The notes beneath the pieces are model-generated. The model ran no database searches. It saw only the letters and a program-made list of their open reading frames with translations, and was not told where the DNA came from. From the NCBI RefSeq assembly GCF_900603025.1, contig NZ_LR026975.1:4898001-4962000 (forward strand): DNA of 64,000 nt, written 5' to 3'. The translations under genes and the position numbers were made by a program. Of the stretch, positions 36,406-44,875 are shown in pieces; the stretch's first letter is position 1; every line of letters begins with the position of its first letter. The stretch is from Mycolicibacterium hassiacum DSM 44199. Lineage in GTDB: Bacteria; Actinomycetota; Actinomycetes; Mycobacteriales; Mycobacteriaceae.

Positions 36406-36855
36406 GTGACGAGCCGAATCCGATGGGCCGCCGGCGTCGCGCTGGCCGTGTTGGCTTCGACGTCGGCCCCGGTCGCCGGCGCCACCCCGGCGCAGGGCGA
36501 TATCGAGCGCACCGACCTCGCGCAGGGCACCACCGATGCGCCGGTCACCATCATCTCGGTCGGCCACCCGACCACGCTGTATGTGCAACAGCTCGAGTTG
36601 GGCCGGCACGCCACCAGCGGCTGGCACACCCACCCGGGCCCCGAGCACTCGGTGGTCAGCGAGGGCAGCCTCAAGGTGCGGACCGCGCACCAGTGCGGGC
36701 CGGTCGAATTCGCAGCCGGCCAGTCGATCTTCATTCCCGCCGGGGTGCCGCACGTGGTGTACAACGACGCCGCGGAGACCGCCGAGGCGGTGGTCACCTA
36801 CACGCTGCCTGCCGGTCTTCCGGTGCGTGAGGACGCGCCGGCGGCCTGCCCGTGA
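36406..36855 (+). CDS. Exported cupin-domain protein
   Basis: Small secreted cupin of 149 residues. A signal peptide (SRIRWAAGVALAVLASTSAPVAGA) precedes a single cupin barrel with motif 1 GWHTHPGPEHSVVSEG (metal ligands His, His and Glu) and motif 2 FIPAGVPHVVYN (His). GTG 36406 is preferred because GGGAG sits 5 nt upstream; ATG 36394 is too close to its own AGGA. The protein ends VREDAPAACP. Its substrate is unknown. The stop lies 23 nt before the IS481-type element, and before that insertion the gene would have converged directly on the DUF7159-like gene. Confidence 0.82.
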   Translation: MTSRIRWAAGVALAVLASTSAPVAGATPAQGDIERTDLAQGTTDAPVTIISVGHPTTLYVQQLELGRHATSGWHTHPGPEHSVVSEGSLKVRTAHQCGPVEFAAGQSIFIPAGVPHVVYNDAAETAEAVVTYTLPAGLPVREDAPAACP

Positions 36856-36872
36856 CCGGCCGGTGCGGGAGA

Positions 36873-36878
36873 ACTAGC
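36873..36878. repeat. Left copy of 6-bp target-site duplication ACTAGC
   Basis: Identical to 37953-37958 on the other side of the element. The empty site can be reconstructed as ...GAGAACTAGCGCGGG..., with a single copy of ACTAGC. Confidence 0.85.
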
Positions 36879-37952
36879 TGTAACTCCCAGACAGGTTGTG
36901 AACGGCGTGGTGAGCGGAAGTAGGTGAGGACCTCCGGTATCGGTGTGGTTACCAAACACGCACATCCGATTACCGAGAGGTCCTCATGGTCCACGCTAAT
37001 GCTTCGTTGACTCCTCGTGGGCGGTTGCGGCTTGCGCAGGCTGTTGTTGATCAGGGCTGGAGTTTGCGGCGCGCTGCTGAGCGGTTCCAATGTTCGGTGG
37101 CCACAGCCAAGAAATGGGCCGACCGTTATCGCGACGGTGGCGAAGCAGCGATGGTAGACCGGCCCAGCCGGCCGCATCGCAGTCCGTTGCGGTTGCCGAA
37201 ACGACGTGAGCGGCGCATCGTCAACCTGCGCTTCACCCGGCGGTGGGGCCCACATCGTATCGCCGCCCATTTGCGGTTGGCGCGGTCAACGGTAGAAGCG
37301 GTGTTACGCCGCTACCGCATGCCATTGCTGCGGCACCTGGACCAGAACACCGGGTTGCCGGTACGCCGGCCCAAACCCCGCCGCTATGAGCACCCGGCTC
37401 CCGGCGACTTGGTCCATGTCGACGTCAAGAAACTGGGCCGCATCCCCGACGGGGGCGGCCATCGCAAGCTGGGTCGCCAAGCCGGCCGGCGCAACCGCTG
37501 CGGCATGGGATACACGTTCTTGCACCACGCCGTTGATGACCACTCCCGGCTGGCGTATTCCGAGGACCTCGCCGACGAACGCAAAGAAACCGCCGCGGGG
37601 TTCTGGAAACGCGCCAGCGCGTTCTTCGCCGACCATGGCATTACCGTCAAGCGGGTGTTGACCGACAATGGATCCTGTTACCGGTCAAAGAATTTCGCTG
37701 AAGCGCTCGGCCCCGACATCGCCCACAAGAGGACCCGGCCCTACCGGCCGCAGACCAACGGCAAAGTCGAGCGATTCAACCGCACCCTGACCACTGAATG
37801 GGCCTATGCGCAGACCTACCGCTCTGAGGCCGAACGCGCCGGAACCTACCAGCACTGGCTGCATCACTACAATCACCACCGACCCCACACCGGCATCGGC
37901 GGAATGACACCTATCGACCGCCTACGCGTTCACAACCTACCCGTGAAGAACA
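36879..37952 (+). mobile_element. IS481-family insertion sequence, intact, 1074 bp
   Basis: Element bounded by imperfect terminal inverted repeats of 26 bp (36879-36904 and 37927-37952) that start TGT and share the inner 12-mer AGGTTGTGAACG exactly (19 of 26 identical by hand). It is flanked by the 6-bp direct repeat ACTAGC at 36873-36878 and 37953-37958. The core CTAG fits the known NCTAGN target preference of IS481. It carries one transposase gene. No second copy lies in the window. Confidence 0.9.
36926..36985 (+). promoter_or_regulatory. Stem-loop covering the transposase ribosome-binding site
   Basis: The arm at 36926-36943 pairs with 36966-36985 almost completely (GAGGACCT exact, then CGGTA and TCGG with two single-base bulges) around a 22-nt loop. 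The right arm contains GAGAGG, the likely Shine-Dalgarno, and abuts the ATG at 36986. Transcripts entering from outside would hide the start. An internal promoter starting within the left arm (TTGTGA at 36896, TAGGTG at 36921) would not. This arrangement is known for other IS elements; here it is inference from pairing. Confidence 0.55.
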
Positions 37953-37957
37953 ACTAG
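36986..37957 (+). CDS. IS481-family transposase (DDE)
   Basis: A 323-residue DDE recombinase. N-terminal helix-turn-helix (RLRLAQAVVDQGWSLRRAAE, then FQCSVATAKKWADRY) and a second HTH-like segment are followed by the rve catalytic core. The first Asp lies in LVHVDVKKLG, the second in VLTDNGSCYRS, and the Glu in TNGKVERFNRTL. The protein ends TPIDRLRVHNLPVKNN. It is full-length with no frameshift, so it is probably active. Its TAG stop at 37955-37957 lies outside the element, inside the right target duplication: the stop codon is supplied by the CTAG target. Confidence 0.93.
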   Translation: MVHANASLTPRGRLRLAQAVVDQGWSLRRAAERFQCSVATAKKWADRYRDGGEAAMVDRPSRPHRSPLRLPKRRERRIVNLRFTRRWGPHRIAAHLRLARSTVEAVLRRYRMPLLRHLDQNTGLPVRRPKPRRYEHPAPGDLVHVDVKKLGRIPDGGGHRKLGRQAGRRNRCGMGYTFLHHAVDDHSRLAYSEDLADERKETAAGFWKRASAFFADHGITVKRVLTDNGSCYRSKNFAEALGPDIAHKRTRPYRPQTNGKVERFNRTLTTEWAYAQTYRSEAERAGTYQHWLHHYNHHRPHTGIGGMTPIDRLRVHNLPVKNN

Positions 37958-37958
37958 C
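37953..37958. repeat. Right copy of target-site duplication ACTAGC, holding stop codons for both converging genes
   Basis: The duplication contains TAG at 37955-37957 (stop of the transposase, plus strand) and CTA at 37954-37956 (TAG stop of the DUF7159-like gene, minus strand). The palindromic CTAG therefore ends both ORFs. Confidence 0.85.
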
Positions 37959-39144
37959 GCGGGTACTCGTATTTCGGTTCGTGGAACCGGTTGATGATCG
38001 GGATGCGCTCGATGATGCGGTCACGCAGCCGCGGTTTGGGCGGCGGAACGTAGACCGGCGGCACCGGCGGCGGCGCCATCCCCGGCGGTGGCGCGACCGC
38101 GGGCGCCTCGGCCTGCGGGGCCTGCTCGGCGGCCGGCGCGGCATAGGCCGGCGGTTCTGCGGCCGGGGGTTGGTACACCGTCTGCGGCACCACCGCGGGC
38201 GCCGGCGGCGCGGCCACCACCATGGTCTGGGCCACCAGCGGCATGGCCTGGTTGAGCGAGTCGGCGAGCTTGGCGGCCTTGACGGTCTCGTCGGCCGGCG
38301 GCGGGGGCGGTGGGGTCTCCGCCGCGGCCTGCGGTGCGGCCGGGTGGTCGTCGCGGGTCAGCGACAGCCCGATCGCCGCCGACGTGGACGCGACCAACGT
38401 GATCGACGCGGCGGCCACCAGCGAGGCCAGCACCCCGACCCGGCGCGGCAGCCGCGCCGCGGCGGGGGTGAGCGCGGCGATCGCGCGGGCCGATGCCAGC
38501 GCCGGGCCGCGGGCCATCGCGAGGTCGGCCTCGGCGGCCGAGAACACCGGCGCGGCCGTGACCCCCTCCAGCGTGGCGCTGAGCACCTCCAGGTCGTCGG
38601 CCGAACCGACGACGAACACCGCGTCGGGCTGCCATGCCTCGGGGTCGAACGCGACGATCAGGCCGGCGGGCAGCTCGACCACGTCGGCGCCGTCGGCGGG
38701 GCGGGGGAGCTGCTCGACCACAACGGCCCCGTCGTGCCCGCCGTCCGCGGCGGGAGAGATCTTGACCAGCATCGCGGTGTCCGGCTCCACGACCGCGACC
38801 GCGACGTTGTCGTGTTCGGTGATGTCGGCGATGCCGGCGGCCAGCTGTGCGGCCGCCTCGCGGTCGCTCACCGCGACCACGTTGCCGTGGCCCCGCTCGG
38901 CCAGGGCGGTGAGCAGGCGGGTCGCCGGGCCCTCGGCGCGCGCCGACCAGGTGACGCCGACCGCATGCACCGCGTCGGTGTCCAGTGCCACCGGCAACAC
39001 GTCGAGCAGCGCGCCGGGATCGAAGGTCTCGGGGTCGAGATCGATGGTGCCGCGGTCGGCGGTCGGGCCCTCGCCGGTGCTGCCCTCGACGAGCACCCAT
39101 CGGATGGCCCGGGACGTCAACGACAGGCCGAGCACCAGGTTCAT
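37954..39144 (-). CDS. DUF7159-like actin-fold membrane protein with Pro/Ala-rich tail (copy 1)
   Basis: A 396-residue protein paralogous to the one at 41088-42659. The N-terminal domain starts MNLVLGLSLTSRAIRWVLVEG, an actin/FtsA-like phosphate-loop pattern. It continues through a degenerate NBD (DNVAVAVVEPDTAMLVKIS; VFVVGSADDLEVL) to one transmembrane helix (about residues 260-285, VLASLVAAASITLVASTSAAIGL). A Pro/Ala-rich extracytoplasmic tail follows, ending in a basic segment RLRDRIIERIPIINRFHEP. I chose ATG 39144 by alignment with the paralogue; the frame opens 8 codons earlier. The adjacent IS element landed exactly in this gene's stop codon without changing the protein. Confidence 0.78.
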   Translation of the reverse strand: MNLVLGLSLTSRAIRWVLVEGSTGEGPTADRGTIDLDPETFDPGALLDVLPVALDTDAVHAVGVTWSARAEGPATRLLTALAERGHGNVVAVSDREAAAQLAAGIADITEHDNVAVAVVEPDTAMLVKISPAADGGHDGAVVVEQLPRPADGADVVELPAGLIVAFDPEAWQPDAVFVVGSADDLEVLSATLEGVTAAPVFSAAEADLAMARGPALASARAIAALTPAAARLPRRVGVLASLVAAASITLVASTSAAIGLSLTRDDHPAAPQAAAETPPPPPPADETVKAAKLADSLNQAMPLVAQTMVVAAPPAPAVVPQTVYQPPAAEPPAYAAPAAEQAPQAEAPAVAPPPGMAPPPVPPVYVPPPKPRLRDRIIERIPIINRFHEPKYEYPR

Positions 39145-39294
39145 CGCGGCATGCCCCCGATCTCGCATGAATTAGTGTCTGAGGGTACTCCTCGGCCGCG
39201 ATCGCCGGGGGCGTGCCCGCACTAGCCGATCGGCGGGCAACGGTCGCTTCGGCGCGGCGACGGCACCAATAACGTTTCGATAACAAATAAATTT

Positions 39295-39309
39295 CAGGTC
39301 GATGACCTG
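39295..39309. promoter_or_regulatory. Palindrome CAGGTC-GAT-GACCTG in a divergent promoter region
   Basis: A perfect 6-bp inverted repeat with a 3-nt spacer sits in the A/T-rich 230-nt region between the divergent genes at 39144 (minus) and 39377 (plus). Partial flanking symmetry (TTT before, AAA after) extends it. The preceding stretch AATAACGTTTCGATAACAAATAAA is unusually A/T-rich. It could be an operator; no regulator is encoded nearby. Confidence 0.4.
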
Positions 39310-39376
39310 CGGAAACGTATCCGCGGGCGGGAGAGCATGCTGAACGGATTTGCTCTGTGAAGTATGGTGCAGACCC

Positions 39377-40030
39377 GTGGGCCGGCACTCGTTAGCCAAG
39401 GGGCGACGGATCTCGCCAGTCGCGCTGGCGTCCGTGCTCGGCCCGGCCGCCGCCATCTGGCTCGGCGTCGCCTCCGACACCCCGGTGGATCGCGAGCCCA
39501 CCCGAGCCGAGGCCGCACCCGTCGACGACGTCGCACCGCCCTGCTGCGTGGAGGTGGTCGCCGCCGGGGCGAACCAGGTCGCGATGACCGCGGCCCCGGG
39601 CGAACCCGCGACGGTGCAGATGGCGTCGCGCTGGCGCCCGATCGACATGACCCTGCCGCAGGGGGTGGCCTCCGAACGCGGGCTGCAGGTCAAGACCATC
39701 CTCGCCGCCCGGGCCATCAGCGCCGAGTTCCCGCAGATCCGCCAGATCGGCGGGGTCCGCCCGGACGCGCTGCGCTGGCATCCGAACGGGTTGGCGATCG
39801 ACGTGATGATCCCCAACCCGACCAGCGCCGAGGGAATCGCGCTCGGCAACGAGATCGTGGCCTTCGTGCTGCGCAACGCCAAGCGGTTCGCGCTGCAGGA
39901 CGCCATCTGGCGGGGCGTGTACTACACCCCCGAAGGGGCCAGGGGCGGCGCCTACGGCCACTACGACCACGTGCACGTCACCACCAAGGGTGGCGGCTAT
40001 CCGACCGGCCACGAGGTCTACCTGCGCTGA
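39377..40030 (+). CDS. Exported protein with LAS/M15-like zinc-peptidase motif (Rv0320-like)
   Basis: A 217-residue protein with a hydrophobic N-terminal segment (ISPVALASVLGPAAAIWLGVA) acting as signal or anchor. The C-terminal domain contains HPNGLAIDVMIPN and YGHYDHVHVTTKGGG. The H-x6-D and H-x-H spacing resembles the metal-binding residues of LAS-type peptidoglycan peptidases (VanY/MepA group). A Cys-Cys pair (PPCCVEV) lies near the N-terminus. GTG 39377 was chosen over 39350 from the position of the signal segment and family length (Rv0320 is about 220). A wall-hydrolase role is inference. Confidence 0.75.
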   Translation: MGRHSLAKGRRISPVALASVLGPAAAIWLGVASDTPVDREPTRAEAAPVDDVAPPCCVEVVAAGANQVAMTAAPGEPATVQMASRWRPIDMTLPQGVASERGLQVKTILAARAISAEFPQIRQIGGVRPDALRWHPNGLAIDVMIPNPTSAEGIALGNEIVAFVLRNAKRFALQDAIWRGVYYTPEGARGGAYGHYDHVHVTTKGGGYPTGHEVYLR

Positions 40031-40153
40031 CGTTGGGTGCGGCAACCGGCTGCGCGAAGCGCCGGTGTCGTTGAGCCGCAACAGGATTCGACGTGCCAGA
40101 GCGCGGCGGCTGTCACCCGATCACAGAGGAGCCGACCGGCAGCGGTCCGGTGT

Positions 40154-40227
40154 TGGAGCCGGTGACGGGAATCGAACCCGCGTTCTCAGCTTGGGAAGCT
40201 GATGTTCTGCCATTGAACTACACCGGC
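40154..40227 (-). tRNA. tRNA-Gly (anticodon CCC)
   Basis: Minus-strand tRNA, 74 nt including an encoded CCA. The acceptor stem is GCCGGTG/CACCGGC, the anticodon arm TCAGC-TTCCCAA-GCTGA gives anticodon CCC, and the T loop is GGTTCGATTCC. Folding was checked by eye for the acceptor, anticodon and T arms. It lies between the Rv0320-like gene and dcd, as in M. tuberculosis. No integrase or repeat nearby suggests use as an attachment site. Confidence 0.95.
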
Positions 40228-40272
40228 CAGTTCGCTGGTGAACTCTAACAAATGACCGGATAGGCTCGTCGG

Positions 40273-40863
40273 GTGCTGCTCTCTGACCGCGATATCAGGG
40301 CGGAGATCGCTGCCGGACGACTCTCGATCGATCCGTTCGAGGACAGCCTCATCCAGCCGTCCAGCATCGACGTCCGGCTGGCCAACCTGTTCCGGGTCTT
40401 CAACAACACCCGCTACACCCACATCGATCCGGCCACCCGCCAGGACGACCTCACCACGCTGGTCGAGCCCAAGGAGGGCGAGCCCTTCGTGCTGCATCCC
40501 GGCGAGTTCGTGCTCGGCTCCACGCTGGAGCGCTGCACCCTGCCCGACGATCTGGCCGGCCGGCTGGAGGGCAAGTCGTCGCTGGGGCGGCTGGGGCTGC
40601 TGACCCACTCCACGGCCGGCTTCATCGACCCCGGCTTCTCCGGGCACATCACCCTGGAGCTGTCCAACGTCGCCAACCTGCCGATCACGCTGTGGCCCGG
40701 CATGAAGATCGGCCAGCTGTGCCTGCTGCGGCTGACCAGCCCCGCCGAGCACCCGTACGGCAGCACGCAGGCCGGATCGAAGTACCAGAACCAGCGCGGC
40801 CCCACCCCGTCGCGGTCCTACCTGAACTTCAAGACCCACCCGAACTTCCACCGGGTGGACTGA
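40273..40863 (+). CDS. dcd: dCTP deaminase (probably dUMP-forming)
   Basis: Pyrimidine-nucleotide enzyme of 196 residues that deaminates dCTP toward dUMP/dUTP for thymidylate synthesis. Family motifs are [11 protein letters not shown] at the N-terminus, [13 protein letters not shown] near residue 100 and [21 protein letters not shown], which contains the catalytic Glu. The C-terminus [20 protein letters not shown] closes over the nucleotide. The M. tuberculosis homologue Rv0321 combines deaminase and dUTPase activities; the same is likely here, but was not proven. GTG 40273 follows the tRNA gene by 45 nt on the opposite strand. Confidence 0.95.
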   Translation: MLLSDRDIRAEIAAGRLSIDPFEDSLIQPSSIDVRLANLFRVFNNTRYTHIDPATRQDDLTTLVEPKEGEPFVLHPGEFVLGSTLERCTLPDDLAGRLEGKSSLGRLGLLTHSTAGFIDPGFSGHITLELSNVANLPITLWPGMKIGQLCLLRLTSPAEHPYGSTQAGSKYQNQRGPTPSRSYLNFKTHPNFHRVD

Positions 40864-41087
40864 CGCCGGATCCGTCACCGCACACCGCGGCACCGGGCCG
40901 CCGACGCGGGTAGGGTCGAACACACCGGGCCCGTGACCGCGGGCCGGCCCGCGCTTGATCGGTCAGCAAATGTGATGTGCGCTGTAACGCGGCGCCCGTC
41001 GATGACGATTAAGTACTAGTTGTCGGCCCGTCGGGAACGCGGAGCCGACACACAGCGACGCAGCCTAGCAAACGCTTGGAGGATCCG

Positions 41088-42659
41088 GTGGACATCGCGT
41101 TAGGTGTGTCGATGACACCTACGACGGTCCGCATGGTGCTGGTCGAGGGCGAAAAAGCGGACGGCGTCACGGTCGATCACGACACCTTCGACGTCACGTC
41201 CGGCCAGGGTTCGGCAACCGACCAGGTGGTGGCCGCGATCCTCGGCACCAAGGAGAGCGCGGCCGAAGGCGGGCATCACCTGCTGTCCATCGGCGTCGTC
41301 TGGAGCGACCACGCCGAGGCCGCCGCGCTGCGCGACGCGCTCATCACCCACGGCCTCGACGATGTGCTGCTGGTGTCGGAGAGCCACGCCGCCGCGGCGC
41401 TGGCGCAGGCCGCCGGCCGCGCCGTCGGCCACGACACCACCGCGCTGCTGTTCATCTACCGCGACACCGCCACCCTGTCGGTGGTGAACACCACCGACGG
41501 CTCGGTGGTCAAGGTGCTCAGCCGCACCCTGCACGGCGGCGACGCGATGGCCGAGCTCACCGAGATGGCCGCCGCCGTCGAGGCGCAGGACCCGGTGCCG
41601 CAGGGCCTGTTCGTCATCGGCTCCGGTGTCGACATCGCCGCCGTCAAGGCCCACCTCGAACCGCTGGTGCGCATCCCGGTCAGCGCTCCCGACGAAGCCG
41701 GGATGGCGCTGGCCCGCGGCGCCGCGCTGGCGGCCGCGAACGCCCCGGCGTTCGAGGCGTCCACCACCGCGCTGGCCTACTCGCAGGACCCCGACGGGCC
41801 GACCGCCGGCAGCCCACTGATCACCCCGGACGGCATGTACATCGAGCGGGCGCCCGACGCGCCGGACGGCGAGTACGTCGACCCCGACGCCCGCACCGAA
41901 CTGCAGGTGGCCGAACCGGAGCGCGGCAGACCCTTCCTGCTCGTCGGCAGCGCGATGACCGCGATCTTCGTCGTCGGCGTGGTCGCGCTGGTGGTGTCGC
42001 TGGCGGTGAGCATCCGGCCCACCGCCGACCAGCGGCCCAGCCCCGCCGAGGCCGCGATCGGGCCCAGCACCGTCGACCCGGAGGCCCCGCCGCCGGCCGT
42101 TCCCGAGGCCAAACCCGCCCCGGAGGCCAAGCCCGCTCCCGCGGCCGAACCGGCACCCGAGGCCAAACCGGCCCCACCGCCGGCGGCGCAGACCATCAAA
42201 CCGCCGGTGCCGGTGGCGCAGCAGGTCCCGCAGGCGCCGCGCACCGTCGCCGTCGAGGCGCCCAAGCCCGCCGCGCAGGTGTCGGTCCCAGCGCCGCAGG
42301 CACCGGCTCCCGCGCCCGAGGCGCCGCCACCGCCACCGCCGGCCGCACCCGCGCCGGCACCGGTCCCGGTGGCGCCCGCCCCGGCCCCCGCGCCGATCTA
42401 TCGGGCGCCCCAGTACAACCAGCCGCCCCAGTACAACCCGCGGCCCTGGTATCCGCGCTATCAACCGTGGATGCCGCCGCCGTCACCGACCGCGCCGCCG
42501 CGATCCGCCTACCAGCCGCCGGCACCCCCCGGGCCGCAGCAGGTGCCCGCGTATCACAGCGACGACCGGCCGGGCGGCTCGCCCTACACCCCGTCCCGGC
42601 CGGGCGGGTCCTACGGCCCGGGCGGACCGCGCAACTGCTTCCTGATCTTCTGCGGCTGA
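41088..42659 (+). CDS. DUF7159-like actin-fold membrane protein with long Pro/Ala-rich tail (copy 2)
   Basis: A 523-residue paralogue of the protein at 37954-39144. The N-terminus VDIALGVSMTPTTVRMVLVEG keeps the phosphate-1-like loop. The NBD-like domain includes DTTALLFIYRDTATLSVV and LFVIGSGVDIAAVKAHL. One transmembrane helix (about residues 285-310, GSAMTAIFVVGVVALVVSLAV) is followed by about 210 residues rich in Pro and Ala (EAKPAPEAKPAPAAEPAPEAK-type repeats, then Tyr/Pro-rich and Gly-rich blocks) ending NCFLIFCG with two Cys. GTG 41088 has GGAGG 6 nt upstream. A 224-nt region free of genes precedes it and probably holds its promoter. Confidence 0.8.
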   Translation: MDIALGVSMTPTTVRMVLVEGEKADGVTVDHDTFDVTSGQGSATDQVVAAILGTKESAAEGGHHLLSIGVVWSDHAEAAALRDALITHGLDDVLLVSESHAAAALAQAAGRAVGHDTTALLFIYRDTATLSVVNTTDGSVVKVLSRTLHGGDAMAELTEMAAAVEAQDPVPQGLFVIGSGVDIAAVKAHLEPLVRIPVSAPDEAGMALARGAALAAANAPAFEASTTALAYSQDPDGPTAGSPLITPDGMYIERAPDAPDGEYVDPDARTELQVAEPERGRPFLLVGSAMTAIFVVGVVALVVSLAVSIRPTADQRPSPAEAAIGPSTVDPEAPPPAVPEAKPAPEAKPAPAAEPAPEAKPAPPPAAQTIKPPVPVAQQVPQAPRTVAVEAPKPAAQVSVPAPQAPAPAPEAPPPPPPAAPAPAPVPVAPAPAPAPIYRAPQYNQPPQYNPRPWYPRYQPWMPPPSPTAPPRSAYQPPAPPGPQQVPAYHSDDRPGGSPYTPSRPGGSYGPGGPRNCFLIFCG

Positions 42660-42791
42660 CCCGGTCACGACGAGGTCTTTGGGTCACCACGAAAGTCGTT
42701 GTCCACGCGCGCGATTGCCGCGCCTTCGGGCCGTGTTCCGCCGCGGCCGGGGCAGGGTAGCCTGATCAGCACACTGGTGAACGGGAGTGTC

Positions 42792-44123
42792 ATGGCGACC
42801 ATGAAGCAGCGGGTCCGGTGGCTGGCGCTGCACGGCTTCATCCGGACCATGTCGCGCATCGGCGCCCGGCGCGGCGACCCGCAGGCGATGCTGATCGCCG
42901 ACCCGCGGGTGCGGGAGAACCCCGCCGCCTTCGCCGACGAATGGCGCCGCCGCGGCCCGATCATCCGCGCCCGCGCCGGGCTGCTGACCTTCGACCACGC
43001 CATCGCCAACGAGATCCTGCGCTCCGACGACTTCCGGGTGCACTCCCAGGGCGGCACCCTGCCCCGGCCGCTGCAGTGGGTCAACCGGATGGCCCACCCC
43101 GGGCTGCTGCACCCGATCGAGCCGCCGTCGCTGCTGTCGATCGAACCGCCCGACCACACCCGGCTGCGCAAGCTGGTGTCGTCGGTGTTCACCGTGCGCG
43201 CGGTCGCCGCGCTGCGTGAACGCGTCCAGCAGACCGCCAACGAGCTGCTCGACACCCTGGCCGCCGAACAGGACGCCACCGACGGCGGGGTGGTCGACAT
43301 CGTCGCCCGCTACTGCTCGCAGCTTCCGGTCTCGGTGATCAGCGACATCCTCGGGGTGCCGCACGAGGATCGGCCGCGCATCCTGCACTACGGCGAACTG
43401 GGTGCGCCCAGCCTCGACATCGGGCTGTCCTGGCAGGAGTACCTCGACGTCGAGACCGGGGTGGCCGGGTTCAACGCCTGGCTGGTCGACCACCTGCGCC
43501 GGCTGCGCGAACACCCCGGCGACGACCTGATGAGCCAGCTCATCGCGGCCTCCGATGCGGGCGCGGTGCTCTCCGAGCGGGAACTGCAGGCCACCGCGGG
43601 GCTGGTGCTGGCCGCCGGCTTCGAAACCACGGTCAACCTGCTGGGCAACGGCATCCGGATGCTGCTCGACGCGCCCCAGCACCTCGAGACGCTGGCCGAC
43701 CGGCCGGAGCTGTGGCCGAACGCGGTCGAGGAGATCCTGCGGCTCGACCCGCCGGTGCAGATGACCGCGCGGGTCGCCGCCCGCGACGTCGAGGTGGCCG
43801 GCACCCGCATCGAACGCGGCGAGTTCATCGTGCTGCACCTGGCCGGCGCCAACCGCGACCCGAAGGTCTTCGACGACCCGCACACCTTCGACATCACCCG
43901 CGCCAACGCGGGCAAGCACCTGTCGTTCTCCGGCGGGCGGCACTTCTGCCTCGGGGCGGCGCTGGCCCGCGCCGAGGGCGAGGTCGGGCTGCGCACGTTC
44001 TTCGAGCGCTTCCCCGACGCCAGAGCGGCCGGCAGCGGGCAGCGCCGGCCGACCCGGGTGCTGCGGGGCTGGGCATCGCTCCCGATTGCCCTTGGAAAGG
44101 CGCGCACCGCTGTAGGTTCGTGA
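42792..44123 (+). CDS. Cytochrome P450
   Basis: Heme-thiolate monooxygenase of 443 residues, class I soluble type. I-helix AAGFETTVNLLGNG (the acid-alcohol pair is Glu-Thr), the EEILR of the ExxR motif, and the heme loop FSGGRHFCLGAALAR with proximal Cys386. An FTVRAVAALRERVQ segment and an HTRLRKLV C-helix are also typical. ATG 42792 (MATMKQRV) is preceded by GGGAG; a second ATG lies three codons later. The CYP family cannot be assigned by eye. It is the first gene of a tight group with a DinB-like protein and rmlA, separated from them by 2 nt and sharing a one-base junction. No ferredoxin gene lies in the window. Confidence 0.92.
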   Translation: MATMKQRVRWLALHGFIRTMSRIGARRGDPQAMLIADPRVRENPAAFADEWRRRGPIIRARAGLLTFDHAIANEILRSDDFRVHSQGGTLPRPLQWVNRMAHPGLLHPIEPPSLLSIEPPDHTRLRKLVSSVFTVRAVAALRERVQQTANELLDTLAAEQDATDGGVVDIVARYCSQLPVSVISDILGVPHEDRPRILHYGELGAPSLDIGLSWQEYLDVETGVAGFNAWLVDHLRRLREHPGDDLMSQLIAASDAGAVLSERELQATAGLVLAAGFETTVNLLGNGIRMLLDAPQHLETLADRPELWPNAVEEILRLDPPVQMTARVAARDVEVAGTRIERGEFIVLHLAGANRDPKVFDDPHTFDITRANAGKHLSFSGGRHFCLGAALARAEGEVGLRTFFERFPDARAAGSGQRRPTRVLRGWASLPIALGKARTAVGS

Positions 44124-44125
44124 CC

Positions 44126-44875
44126 GTGGACTTCCGTGCGGCCCTTCTCGACCAGACCAAGGCGTTCGGTGAACTGATCCGCGACGCAGACCCCGCCACC
44201 CCGGTACCGACCTGCGGGGAGTGGACCCTCAAACAACTGTTCCGTCACGTCGGGCGCGGAAACCGGTGGGCGGCACAGATCATCGCCGACCGGCGCAGCG
44301 AACCGCTGGATCCGCGCGAGGTGCGCGACGGCAGACCGCCGGACGACCAGGACGGGGCGATCGCCTGGCTCAACGGCGGCGCCCAGCAGATCATCATCGC
44401 CGTCGAACAGGTGGGCGCCGACGCGCGGGTGTGGACGTTCGTCGGCACCCGGCCCGCCGGCTGGTGGGTGCGCCGGCGCCTGCACGAGGTGCTGGTGCAC
44501 ACCGCCGACGCCGCGCTCGCCCTCGGCGCCGACTTCACGGCGGCGCCGGAGCTGGCCGCCGACGCGATCAGCGAGTGGATCGAGCTGATGGTGGTGCAGG
44601 CCGACCGGAAGAACCCCCCGCTGGCCCGCGGGCGCACCATTCATCTGCACGCCACCGAAGCGGGCCTGGGCCCCACCGGCGAGTGGACGATCCTCAACGA
44701 CGACGACGGCCTGTCCTGGACTCACGAGCACGGCAAAGGCGATGTGGCGCTGCGCGGTCCGGCCGCCGACCTGTTGCTGGCCATCACCCGGCGCCGGCCG
44801 GTCGCCGAGACCGGCATCGAGATCTTCGGCGACACCGCGCTGTGGGACGCCTGGCTGGAGGCCACACCGTTCTGA
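44126..44875 (+). CDS. DinB-like, mycothiol-dependent maleylpyruvate isomerase family protein
   Basis: A 249-residue four-helix-bundle protein of the TIGR03083-type family, whose characterised members use mycothiol. Conserved pieces are [21 protein letters not shown] near the N-terminus, with a metal-binding His, and [20 protein letters not shown] mid-protein, with the other two candidate His ligands. GTG 44126 was preferred on ribosome-binding-site spacing; GTG 44120 would overlap the P450 stop by 4 nt. The stop shares one base with the rmlA start. The reaction is unknown. A second member of the superfamily is cut by the right window edge. Confidence 0.82.
   Translation: MDFRAALLDQTKAFGELIRDADPATPVPTCGEWTLKQLFRHVGRGNRWAAQIIADRRSEPLDPREVRDGRPPDDQDGAIAWLNGGAQQIIIAVEQVGADARVWTFVGTRPAGWWVRRRLHEVLVHTADAALALGADFTAAPELAADAISEWIELMVVQADRKNPPLARGRTIHLHATEAGLGPTGEWTILNDDDGLSWTHEHGKGDVALRGPAADLLLAITRRRPVAETGIEIFGDTALWDAWLEATPF

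Noticed and set aside
36879..37952. Composite transposon using this IS
   Set aside because: Only one copy is present in the window, and the neighbouring genes are not bounded by a second element.
40154..40227. tRNA-Gly as an integration site for a mobile island
   Set aside because: Flanking genes are the expected conserved neighbours; no integrase, direct repeat of the tRNA 3' end or composition shift was seen.
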